Part shown: in pieces, positions 7,859-14,634 of the stretch
How positions within the stretch are numbered: position 1 is the stretch's first letter
How the letters are laid out: each line of letters begins with the position of its first letter
DNA from: an uncultured Eubacterium sp.
GTDB lineage: Bacteria > Bacillota_A > Clostridia > Lachnospirales > Lachnospiraceae
Assembly (NCBI GenBank): GCA_948468465.1
Contig: CAOKJJ010000088.1
Location: forward strand, 1 to 19,257
Length of the DNA: 19,257 bases
Direction of reading: 5' to 3'
The notes under the pieces: generated by a model
Told to the model about the DNA's origin: nothing
Database searches by the model: none
What the model saw: the letters and a program-made list of their open reading frames with translations, nothing else
Translations under genes and position numbers: made by a program

Positions 7859-8688
7859 TTCACATTTTCATCCACATAATTTCTCAAAAGCGCGGGCCAG
7901 TCGGTCTGCAGTATCTTATAGCCGAGATCAATCAGCCTGCCCCAGCTTTTTTCAAAGCCTTCTCCAATCGCCAGATTGTCGTCGAGCCCGCCGGACAACA
8001 CAATCTCATCGTTCAGCCTGATCACGTTAACCCACGGCAAAATTCCTTCGCTAAGCATCTCCTTTAAAAACGCCGTCTCTGTAAACTGCCCGTTCAAATC
8101 TGAAAAAATCAGCTCCGCAGCTGCCACATTGACATCGTATTTTTTAACCGTCTCCCATTCCTCCATTGTTTTTACGATCGGCATATACATCAATCCTGTC
8201 CCGCTTTTTTCAAGCTCTGACAGCAGCCGTTCATGCACGCCTGATTTTAACAGGATCTGCGTATCCATCTCCTTTGCCTTTAAATACGGAATGATCTTTT
8301 CCCAGTAAAACCAGGAGCGGTCAATATTAATAAAGCACTTCCCACGAAACCGTTCCAGCACGGTGTCTAACCGTTCCACCCTCTGCCCTACATATTCCTG
8401 GAGAGAATTTAACGTCTTTTTGGATTCCACCTCCGCCGCTGTCATTTCACGGATATCGCGTTTGATGCCAAGCTCCACGGGCTCCTCCCCGTTATGGAAC
8501 GCGAAAAAGATCCCATCAATCGTCATCGACACGTCCACCTCAATCATATCGGCGCCATGTAAAAGTGCATTTTGGTACGATAAAATCGTATTCTGCACGA
8601 TACTCCCGCCACATGTTCCCCTATGAGCCGCTATAAGCACCTTTTTTCTGCGGACAGCTTCTTGCAGCTCTTTGTTTTTGCTGTACAT
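7843..8688 (-). CDS. glycerophosphodiester phosphodiesterase family protein, cytoplasmic
   Basis: A 281-residue GDPD-family TIM-barrel enzyme without signal peptide. Members cleave glycerophosphodiesters to glycerol-3-phosphate and an alcohol. The N-terminal core is present: HRG at 22-24, NT at 33-34, EVDV at 50-53 (metal ligands Glu50 and Asp52) and TIDG before the second histidine at 65. Three points differ from classical GlpQ/UgpQ: the PENT segment reads VQNT, HD reads HN at 65-66, and the later EIK-type strand reads NIDRSWFYW at 121-129, placing Asp where Glu is usual. Two histidines and the metal ligands remain, so activity is likely but on an unusual substrate. GAGAGGAGA precedes the ATG. 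It is the first gene of the operon behind the LacI-type operator, so it and the importer are co-induced; the last codons lie in the 17-base repeat. Confidence 0.85.
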   Translation of the reverse strand: MYSKNKELQEAVRRKKVLIAAHRGTCGGSIVQNTILSYQNALLHGADMIEVDVSMTIDGIFFAFHNGEEPVELGIKRDIREMTAAEVESKKTLNSLQEYVGQRVERLDTVLERFRGKCFINIDRSWFYWEKIIPYLKAKEMDTQILLKSGVHERLLSELEKSGTGLMYMPIVKTMEEWETVKKYDVNVAAAELIFSDLNGQFTETAFLKEMLSEGILPWVNVIRLNDEIVLSGGLDDNLAIGEGFEKSWGRLIDLGYKILQTDWPALLRNYVDENVKKEQQ

Positions 8689-8730
8689 TCTTCTCCTCTC
8701 TTTCTTTTGTTTTATTTTTGATGCACCTTA

Positions 8731-8759
8731 AGCATAACGTATATTTTGGAACGTGTCAA
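8731..8759 (-). promoter_or_regulatory. promoter of the phosphodiesterase-ABC importer operon
   Basis: On the minus strand TTGACA (8759-8754), a 17-base spacer and TATGCT (8736-8731). The start of transcription would be near 8724, some 36 bases before the first ATG. Upstream, 8760-8850 is extremely rich in A and T and may act as an UP element. An operator overlaps the -35 box. Confidence 0.7.
8747..8758. promoter_or_regulatory. LacI-type operator (imperfect) over the -35 box
   Basis: TGGAACGTGTCA matches 10 of 12 positions of the perfect palindrome at 8856-8867 and has the central CG typical of LacI/CcpA-class sites. It overlaps the -35 hexamer and the spacer, so a bound LacI protein would block RNA polymerase. 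The regulator encoded just upstream is the natural candidate. Confidence 0.6.
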
Positions 8760-8855
8760 TTATAATCTGCGTTTTTTTTAAAATTTTGTTTAAAATAGTT
8801 AAATATTATAATTTAATTTTGTGCATAATTACTATTTATTTTCTCTTATTTAAAA

Positions 8856-8867
8856 TGGAACGTTCCA
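8856..8867. promoter_or_regulatory. LacI-type operator, perfect palindrome
   Basis: TGGAACGTTCCA is a perfect 12-base palindrome, 14 with flanking A and T, with a central CG as LacI-family proteins use. Its centre is about 109 bases from the operator at the promoter, close to a whole number of helical turns, a layout compatible with a repression loop. CcpA cannot be excluded, but the shared half-site with the promoter operator argues for a dedicated regulator. Confidence 0.65.
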
Positions 8868-8880
8868 TATACAGTTGCAT

Positions 8881-8900
8881 TTTCATGAATTTTCATGAAT
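8881..8900. repeat. tandem 10-base repeat with TTCATGAA palindromes
   Basis: The ten-base unit TTTCATGAAT occurs twice in a row; each copy holds the eight-base palindrome TTCATGAA, spaced exactly one helical turn apart. It lies between the regulator's terminator and the perfect operator. It may be another protein-binding site or chance in AT-rich DNA. Confidence 0.5.
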
Positions 8901-8902
8901 AC

Positions 8903-8965
8903 AAAAAAAACGGAGCTGCCGCACCAAGCAAAACACACTTTGCTCGGTGCAACAGCTCCGTTTTT
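8903..8965 (-). terminator. strong intrinsic terminator after the LacI-type regulator gene
   Basis: An outer stem (8906-8918 with 8953-8965, holding CGGAGCTG/CAGCTCCG) and an inner stem (8921-8932 with 8939-8950) are separated by a two-by-two internal loop and closed by a six-base loop. On the minus strand a run of T follows (A-run 8903-8910). It lies 27 bases after the regulator stop and insulates the downstream operon promoter. Confidence 0.92.
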
Positions 8966-8991
8966 ATGAAATTGACAGAACACACAGATTA

Positions 8992-11148
8992 TCAATTAAA
9001 CATATCATCGCAAATTTTTTGCGCATCCTTAAGCGCCGACTCCACCTCCGCAGCCTCAAAAATCACATTCATAAACGCCGACCCGATAATATCTTCAAAC
9101 GCAAATTCGTCAAACCTGTCATTGACCGCTTCCCTGTTTCTGCGCTTTCCTTTTTCAAGCATATTTCCAATATCCTCAATCCAGGGATACAACTCCAACA
9201 CCTCCGCATTTTTTATCATATTCCGGTTTGGGATAAATCCGCCTAAATAAGTGACCATCTCTGCGATCTCGTCTGCATACAGCCATTCAAAAAACTTGCC
9301 GCATTCGGCTGTTTTGGGCGAGTTTCTTGCAATACCGATGCTCCCGCCGCCTAATAGCGGCTGCCCTCCAGGCACCTGTGAAAAAATAATTTTGCCCGCC
9401 GCTTTCGCGTTTACCGAATGCACCATATCCGAGGCATAATTGGAAAAAGTAATATTCATCGCCGTCATGCCGTCAGAAAACATATTTGCTGTCTCCCGCC
9501 ACCATAAATGCGTATCATTAGTCGCGTATTTGCACGATTCCAGACAGGTGCAAAACGCCTCCTTCATTTCTTCGGAACAGACACGCACTTTACCATAGCG
9601 GTCAAACACACTCGTATTTTTTTCATAATAGCGGAGCATGACTTCACAGGCCGCTACAAACGATCTCCCATACGTTAACGTATGTCCATATACGGTCGGC
9701 GACCGGCGGTTGTATTTCTGCGTAAAAAAACTTGCCACCTGATTGTATTCCGCAAATGTTTTGGGCACTTCCAGCTTCCTTTTGTTTGTTTCATAAAACT
9801 CACGCTTGATCAGCTCATTTTCAAACAAGTCTTTTCGGCAGAACAACATCTGTACACAGGCATCCAATGGAATCGCATACGGTACCCCGTGAATAACCGA
9901 ATACTCTTTCGAAATGCCAGGGATCAGTTTCTGCACAACATTGCGCATCGGCTGGCTGTCCATATCCAGCTGCTGGTAAATACGTTCACCATCCTTTTCC
10001 ATCCAGGCCATATCAATACGCACAAGGTCAAAAACCGTTTCCTGCCCCGCCTGCATCTTCGATACCATTCTACGCAGCTCGTCATAAGGCACCTCAATGA
10101 CCTTGACGTCAATGCCGGACTGCTTTTTAAACAGCGGCAGCAGCCTTCGAATCGCTTTGCTTGTAGCGTTTTTGACCGATAACAGACGCAAGGTTTCTTC
10201 TTTTTTTACCAGATAACGCGGACGGCTGCGAAAGCTCCCTGCTTCTACTATTTTTTCCTCTTTTTTTTCTAAAAGAGCCTCAGCGATCCGGTGTCCCATC
10301 AGCTTATAGTTCATCTCATAGCGATTCTCGTCCACGAGTCCAAATTCTTTGTTTACAACCGCATAAACAACCGGCAGCCTGACATCCGGATTATAACGGT
10401 TTGCCATATGCAAGCTGTCAACGTCTTCGTCTGACCTGGCAATTACCGCGTCAAACGAATCCGCTGCATACAGCACGTCAAACGCCCTGTTAAATTTCAT
10501 AGAATCCGGAGCTGCGAAAACCTCAAAATAACAGCCTTCGCTCTCAAATACCTCCGATACCGCTTCCACAAACCTTTTATCGTCTGTATAACTAACATCC
10601 TCGCATAATACCGCGATATTTTTATTGCCATCCCGCACGCATTTCTCCGCGATCTCCCGGCCTGCCCTCTCATAGTCAAACGACGCAAAAACAGAATGAC
10701 TCGGAAACCCTTTCACATATCTGTCCAGCATAATAATCCGTGTCCCTTCCGGTACGGACGCCTTATTTTTCAGCAGCGAACTTACAAGGATTACCGCTGT
10801 CGGATTGCGGGAAAGCGCTTTGGCTAACAGCCTTTGCTCCACATACTCAAGCCCGTTCGTACACAAAAGCTCCAGCGTGATTTCCTGCGGCCCAAGCTCC
10901 TGCTCAATGCCCGCATACAGCTCGCTGTATTTCGTCATATCTATTCTTGGCACAATGACACAAATGTGCCTGGATGTGCCGCTCCTTAGCTGGCTCGCCT
11001 GCGAATTGATCTGATATCCAAGCTCCTTTGCCGCCTGCTCGACAAGCTTGATTTTTTCCGCACTGACATTCCCTCTGTGGTTCAGCACATTGGACACCGT
11101 CCCATGGGATACCCCTGCGTGCTTTGCGATATCCTTAATCGTCGGCAT
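8992..11148 (-). CDS. LacI-family regulator fused to an extracellular-type solute-binding domain
   Basis: A 718-residue chimeric transcription factor. Residues 2-50 form a standard LacI helix-turn-helix with hinge (PTIKDIAKHAGVSHGTVSNV, then ELGYQINSQASQLRSG). Residues 60-315 look like the LacI/PurR sugar-sensing core. From about 318 a second ligand domain starts (LRLLSVKNATSKAIRRLLPLF), with the pattern of family 1 solute-binding proteins through to the C-terminus, including LLGGGSIGIARNSPK and KFFEWLYADEIAEMV. There is no signal peptide or membrane helix, so this binding domain works in the cytoplasm. A normal LacI protein is about 330-340 residues. The start fits the family N-terminus, though the ribosome binding site is weak. 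It lies directly upstream of the phosphodiesterase-importer operon, whose promoter has LacI-type operators, so it probably controls that operon by sensing the imported compound, perhaps with two ligands. Confidence 0.9.
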   Translation of the reverse strand: MPTIKDIAKHAGVSHGTVSNVLNHRGNVSAEKIKLVEQAAKELGYQINSQASQLRSGTSRHICVIVPRIDMTKYSELYAGIEQELGPQEITLELLCTNGLEYVEQRLLAKALSRNPTAVILVSSLLKNKASVPEGTRIIMLDRYVKGFPSHSVFASFDYERAGREIAEKCVRDGNKNIAVLCEDVSYTDDKRFVEAVSEVFESEGCYFEVFAAPDSMKFNRAFDVLYAADSFDAVIARSDEDVDSLHMANRYNPDVRLPVVYAVVNKEFGLVDENRYEMNYKLMGHRIAEALLEKKEEKIVEAGSFRSRPRYLVKKEETLRLLSVKNATSKAIRRLLPLFKKQSGIDVKVIEVPYDELRRMVSKMQAGQETVFDLVRIDMAWMEKDGERIYQQLDMDSQPMRNVVQKLIPGISKEYSVIHGVPYAIPLDACVQMLFCRKDLFENELIKREFYETNKRKLEVPKTFAEYNQVASFFTQKYNRRSPTVYGHTLTYGRSFVAACEVMLRYYEKNTSVFDRYGKVRVCSEEMKEAFCTCLESCKYATNDTHLWWRETANMFSDGMTAMNITFSNYASDMVHSVNAKAAGKIIFSQVPGGQPLLGGGSIGIARNSPKTAECGKFFEWLYADEIAEMVTYLGGFIPNRNMIKNAEVLELYPWIEDIGNMLEKGKRRNREAVNDRFDEFAFEDIIGSAFMNVIFEAAEVESALKDAQKICDDMFN

Positions 11149-11167
11149 AAGCAGTCTCTGGATCCGG

Positions 11168-11192
11168 TAAGATCATTGCAGGTTTGATCTTA
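11168..11192 (-). repeat. 8-9-8 inverted repeat in the regulator's leader
   Basis: TAAGATCA, nine bases, TGATCTTA is a perfect dyad 19 bases before the regulator start codon. In RNA it would form a hairpin upstream of the weak ribosome binding site; as DNA it could be an operator. Nothing else identifies its binder. Confidence 0.45.
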
Positions 11193-11283
11193 TCTCGTTT
11201 ATTTTTATCCATATTGTTTGTTCCTTTTCACTACATAGGCAAATCCTTGTTTTCTCCATTGCAAAAAACAATATACCGTTAAC

Positions 11284-11312
11284 ATTATAATATGAAATAC
11301 TTATTTTTTCAA
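11284..11312 (-). promoter_or_regulatory. promoter of the LacI-solute-binding regulator gene
   Basis: On the minus strand TTGAAA (11312-11307), a 17-base spacer and a perfect TATAAT (11289-11284). Transcription would start near 11277, leaving a leader of about 130 bases that contains the dyad at 11168-11192. Confidence 0.65.
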
Positions 11313-11451
11313 TTATTAACGTCACTTTACAAACATTTTTCAGCAGGCATCGCAGGGAACCCCCGGAATGCCTTTTAACGAAACCGCATCCACTTTATAA
11401 ATTTTTTAGAATTCCCGCACCCCTGTAAAAATCAGCATTTCAGCAAAATTG

Positions 11452-11478
11452 TTAGCACTCATTCGAAAAGAGTGCTGA
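11452..11478. promoter_or_regulatory. CIRCE element (HrcA operator) of htpG
   Basis: TTAGCACTC, nine bases, GAGTGCTGA matches the CIRCE consensus (second arm GAGTGCTAA) at all but one position. CIRCE is the binding site of the heat-shock repressor HrcA, normally found before groESL and hrcA-grpE-dnaK. Here it ends 7 bases before the -35 box of htpG, placing the Hsp90 gene in the HrcA regulon. Confidence 0.9.
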
Positions 11479-11485
11479 TTTTCTA

Positions 11486-11514
11486 TTGACTTTTTTCCTT
11501 TCTAGTATTACTAT
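11486..11514 (+). promoter_or_regulatory. promoter of htpG
   Basis: TTGACT, a 17-base spacer and TACTAT form a good vegetative promoter just downstream of CIRCE. The leader would be about 60 bases long, with AAAAGGAG nine bases before the ATG. Confidence 0.75.
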
Positions 11515-11579
11515 TTCCCATAGAACAAAACGTAAACAATTTACATTCTAATAAAAATTAAGAAAAGGAGTTCATTTTC

Positions 11580-13727
11580 ATGGAAAACAAACACGGAAAT
11601 CTTTCAATTAACAGCGAAAACATCTTCCCTATCATTAAAAAATGGCTGTACTCAGATCACGATATTTTCTACCGTGAGTTAATCTCGAACGGCTGCGATG
11701 CCATTACAAAGTTAAAAAAGCTTGATATGATGGGAGAATATTCCCTACCGGACAATTACAAGCCGCAGATTCAGGTCACTGTCAATCCGGATGAAAAGAC
11801 GTTAACCGTTACAGATAACGGCCTTGGCATGACTGCTGACGAGGTGGAGGAATATATTAACCAGATCGCTTTTTCCGGCGCTGCTGACTTTTTGGAAAAA
11901 TACAAAGACAAAGCGAATGAAGACCAGATTATCGGGCACTTTGGCCTTGGTTTTTATTCTGCTTTTATGGTAGCCGATCAGGTAACGATCGACACGCTTT
12001 CTTATCAGGAAGGTGCAAGTCCGGTACACTGGTCCTGCGACGGCGGTACGGAATTTGACATGAAAGAAGGCACAAAGGACAGTGTCGGCACGACAATGAC
12101 ACTCTATTTAAATGAAGACTGCCTGGAATTTGCCAATGAATACCGTGCAAGAGAAGTCATTGAAAAGTACTGCTCTTTTATGCCGATTCCTATCTATTTA
12201 AATAAGGCAAACGCAGAACCGGAATATGAAACGATTGACCCGGCAGACAAGCGGGAAGACGATACTGTGATCGAAACAGTCATCGAAGAAGCGAAAACAG
12301 AAGAAAAAGAAAATGAAAACGGCGAAAAAGAAATCGTAGAAGTATCGCCGCGTACGGAAAAATTAAAAATCGTAAAACGCCCGGTTCCTTTAAATGATAC
12401 AAACCCGCTCTGGGCTAAGACGCCGAAGGACTGCACCGACGAAGAGTACAAAGAGTTTTACCGCAAGGTATTCCATGATTATAAAGAGCCGTTATTCTGG
12501 ATTCATCTGAATATGGATTATCCGTTTAATTTAAAGGGCATTTTATACTTCCCGAAGATCAATACCGAATACGACTCAATCGAAGGTACGATTAAGCTGT
12601 ATAACAACCAGGTATTTATCGCGGACAACATCAAGGAAGTCATCCCTGAATTTTTGATGCTGTTAAAAGGCGTGATTGACTGTCCGGATCTTCCGCTTAA
12701 CGTATCCAGAAGCGCCCTGCAAAATGACGGCTTCGTAAAGAAGATTTCTGAATATATTACGAAAAAAGTCGCGGACAAGCTCACAGGCATGTGCAAAACG
12801 GAAAAAGAAAGCTATGAAAAATATTGGGACGACATCAGTCCGTTTATCAAATACGGCTGCTTAAGAGACGACAAATTCTGCGATAAGATGAACGACTACA
12901 TTTTATTCAAGAATCTGGATCATAAGTACCTGACACTGCCGGAATGCTTAAAGGCAGATGAAGAAGAAACACAGGAGGAGGCATCGGCAAAAACAGCAGA
13001 GGATACCGCAGCAGCGGAAAATACGGTAGAAGTGGAAAACGCTGACGGAACGTCCGCAACAGGCGGTGACGATGCAGAACCTCAAGAAGATGAAGAAGAA
13101 AAAGATACACGCAAAATTGTGTACTATGTCACAGACGAACAGCAGCAGAGCCAGTATATCAATATGTTTAAGGAACAGGGCATGGATGCCGTTATCTTAG
13201 ACCACAATATTGACTCCTCTTTCATCACGCAGTTAGAGCGCCGCAATGAAAAGTTCAAGTTTATGCGCATTGACGCCGACGTAACGGAATCTTTAAAAGA
13301 AGAAGCCTCCGAAGATCAGATCGAAGCCTTAAAAGAAGAAACGGATGCTTTAACGGAAACGTTCCGCAAAGCGCTTGGCAACGATAAACTGACCGTAAAA
13401 GTAGAAAAGCTGAAAAATGAAAACGTCTCTTCCATTATTACATTATCCGAAGAAGGCAGACGCATGCAGGAAATGATGAAAATGTATGCCATGGGAGGCA
13501 TGGGAGGCATGGACGCTTCAATGTTCGGCGGTGATGTTTCACTTACCCTGAACGCCAACAATGCACTTGTGAAATATATTTTCGAAAACAAAGATTCTGA
13601 GCATGTACCGACCTTCTGCCAGCAGCTGTATGATCTTGCCATGATCAGCAACCAGCCGCTTGCACCGGAAGCAATGACAAAATTTATTGCAAGAAGCAAT
13701 GAAATTATGATGCTGCTTGCAAAATAA
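11580..13727 (+). CDS. htpG: HtpG, bacterial Hsp90 chaperone, with two acidic linkers
   Basis: An ATP-dependent cytosolic chaperone of 715 residues, some 80-90 longer than E. coli HtpG. The N-terminal GHKL ATPase domain has RELISNGCDA at 32-41 with catalytic Glu33 and Asn37, DNGLGM at 79-84 and the lid/glycine motif GHFGLGFYSAF at 119-129. The middle domain has PLNVSRSALQ at 372-381 with the ATP-contacting Arg377. Two low-complexity acidic inserts explain the extra length: 222-262, between N-terminal and middle domains where eukaryotic Hsp90 has its charged linker, and 459-510, within or after the large middle domain. Near the C-terminus, 629-649 is Met/Gly-rich (EMMKMYAMGGMGGMDASMF), a possible client-binding surface. 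AAAAGGAG precedes the ATG. Monocistronic, with its own CIRCE-controlled promoter and a hairpin 55 bases after the stop. Confidence 0.95.
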   Translation: MENKHGNLSINSENIFPIIKKWLYSDHDIFYRELISNGCDAITKLKKLDMMGEYSLPDNYKPQIQVTVNPDEKTLTVTDNGLGMTADEVEEYINQIAFSGAADFLEKYKDKANEDQIIGHFGLGFYSAFMVADQVTIDTLSYQEGASPVHWSCDGGTEFDMKEGTKDSVGTTMTLYLNEDCLEFANEYRAREVIEKYCSFMPIPIYLNKANAEPEYETIDPADKREDDTVIETVIEEAKTEEKENENGEKEIVEVSPRTEKLKIVKRPVPLNDTNPLWAKTPKDCTDEEYKEFYRKVFHDYKEPLFWIHLNMDYPFNLKGILYFPKINTEYDSIEGTIKLYNNQVFIADNIKEVIPEFLMLLKGVIDCPDLPLNVSRSALQNDGFVKKISEYITKKVADKLTGMCKTEKESYEKYWDDISPFIKYGCLRDDKFCDKMNDYILFKNLDHKYLTLPECLKADEEETQEEASAKTAEDTAAAENTVEVENADGTSATGGDDAEPQEDEEEKDTRKIVYYVTDEQQQSQYINMFKEQGMDAVILDHNIDSSFITQLERRNEKFKFMRIDADVTESLKEEASEDQIEALKEETDALTETFRKALGNDKLTVKVEKLKNENVSSIITLSEEGRRMQEMMKMYAMGGMGGMDASMFGGDVSLTLNANNALVKYIFENKDSEHVPTFCQQLYDLAMISNQPLAPEAMTKFIARSNEIMMLLAK

Positions 13728-13782
13728 AAATATAGCAGAATTATTTTCTAACGTACAATGTTTGGTCGCTGAGAAATTAAAA

Positions 13783-13830
13783 ACGCCGGGAAACCGCATA
13801 GACACTCTGTTTTTGCACTTCCCCGGCGTT
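13783..13830 (+). terminator. hairpin terminator after htpG
   Basis: AACGCCGGG at the left and CCCCGGCGTT at the right form a GC-rich stem of nine to ten pairs around a long loop of about 30 bases, followed by a pyrimidine-rich CTCTTTATTCTC tract rather than a clean T-run. It is a moderate terminator. Confidence 0.65.
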
Positions 13831-13917
13831 CTCTTTATTCTCTGTTATTATGTCTGCCAAAGTTACTCTTGGTATGATCCAATCATCTATCATAACACCT
13901 GGGAGGAATTGCGTAAT

Positions 13918-14581
13918 ATGATACTTCCATCTGAACTTTTGACATTAATTGAGCGGGGAGAAAGCCATACTGTAGAATTCAAAAAATCTACAATTGACAT
14001 TACAAAAGACGTATATGAAACCGTCTGTTCCTTTTCCAACCGCGATGGCGGTCACATTTTCCTCGGTGTAAAGGACAAATGGCTTTGGATCGTTAAGTCT
14101 TTCCGCCTTTGAGCCGTTTCCGAAAAATCCACCAATATCAAAAGTATTTCGTGAAATTGGTCTTGCGGATGAACTTGGATCTGGAATGAGAAATACTTAT
14201 AAATATACAAAGTTGTACTCTGGTGCAGAACCGAAATTTATAGAAGGCGATGTCTTCCACACAATCATTCCATTGAAGGACGCTGCTACCGCAACTGTTG
14301 GACCAGCCAGCACAAGGAATACGGAAGTTACTACGCAAGTTAGTACGCAGGTTAATACGGAAGTTACCATGCAAGTTAAATTATCTGCGGACAAACTTGC
14401 AGCTCTGACAGAGTTTTGCTCTGTGCCCAGAAGCCGCAAAGAAATGCAGGCATTCTGCAGCATAAAGACAGCGGAATATTTTAGGAAACACATTATTAAG
14501 CCCATGCTTCAAAGCAACATCATTAAGCAGACAATTCCCAATAAACCAAACAGCAGAAATCAGAAGTATGTGAAAGTGTGA
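13918..14581 (+). pseudogene. remnant of an AlbA_2/RecG-like (Schlafen AlbA) DNA-binding protein, internally deleted
   Basis: Two parts of one protein family in different frames. The first, from the ATG at 13918 (GGGAGGAA upstream), reads MILPSELLTLIERGESHTVE, then FKKS and FSNRDGGHIFLGVKDK, the start of the AlbA_2 domain, and hits a stop at 14110-14112 after about ten foreign residues. The second, in another frame from about 14090 to the stop at 14581, reads FEPFPKNPPISKVFREIGLADELGSG and a winged-helix tail with EVTTQVSTQVNTEVTMQV repeats; this is the normal C-terminal third. Intact relatives run to roughly 450-500 residues, so about 300 residues from the end of AlbA_2 through the ATPase-like core are gone, with the junction near 14074-14092. 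Such genes are common accessory genes in Lachnospiraceae. The flanks are otherwise well conserved, so it is a decaying relic. Confidence 0.85.
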
Positions 14582-14597
14582 ATTTACTGCACGCCAC

Positions 14598-14634
14598 AAA
14601 AACAGTCCAGACGGTCAAAGTCCAGACTGTTTTT
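14598..14634. terminator. bidirectional terminator between the remnant and the GTPase-nuclease gene
   Basis: The arms 14598-14612 and 14620-14634 pair over ten outer and three inner base pairs, separated by a two-by-two mismatch, around a seven-base loop, with A-run and T-run at the two ends. It serves converging transcription. The stop codon of the minus-strand gene (14617-14615) lies inside the loop. Confidence 0.8.

Larger units (their letters stand above)
11149..11579. other. divergent intergenic region between the regulator and htpG
   Basis: A 431-base gene-free gap. It holds, from left to right, the leader and promoter of the regulator (to 11312), an AT-rich stretch with one possible imperfect hairpin around 11345-11373, and the CIRCE element and promoter of htpG from 11452. 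I see no small gene or RNA gene in it. No copy of the TGGAACG half-site is present near the regulator promoter, so autoregulation through that operator is not supported. Confidence 0.6.

Noticed and set aside
7596..8067. Overlapping plus-strand frames rich in Phe, Ser, Leu and Pro
   Set aside because: They arise from the 17-base tandem repeats and the antisense of the binding-protein and GDPD genes; low complexity and no start signals.
8747..8867. Catabolite-repression (CcpA cre) sites
   Set aside because: The central CG fits cre loosely, but TGGAAC half-sites differ from the usual TGWAANCG-type core spacing, and a dedicated LacI protein is encoded next door; kept only as an alternative.
8753..9250. 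Plus-strand frame of 165 residues
   Set aside because: It runs through the operator region and the regulator's terminator hairpin and then lies antisense to the regulator gene; no coding pattern.
9682..10182. Plus-strand frame of 166 residues
   Set aside because: Entirely antisense to the regulator's solute-binding domain; His/Arg/Gln-rich composition typical of shadow frames.
11345..11373. Hairpin AGGCAT...ATGCCT followed by TTTT as a terminator
   Set aside because: Only six outer pairs with a poorly paired GC-rich interior, and no gene ends nearby on the plus strand.
13717..13917. Longer start for the AlbA_2 remnant overlapping the htpG stop
   Set aside because: This extension reads through the htpG terminator hairpin and has no family similarity; the ATG at 13918 has a proper ribosome binding site and begins the family sequence.
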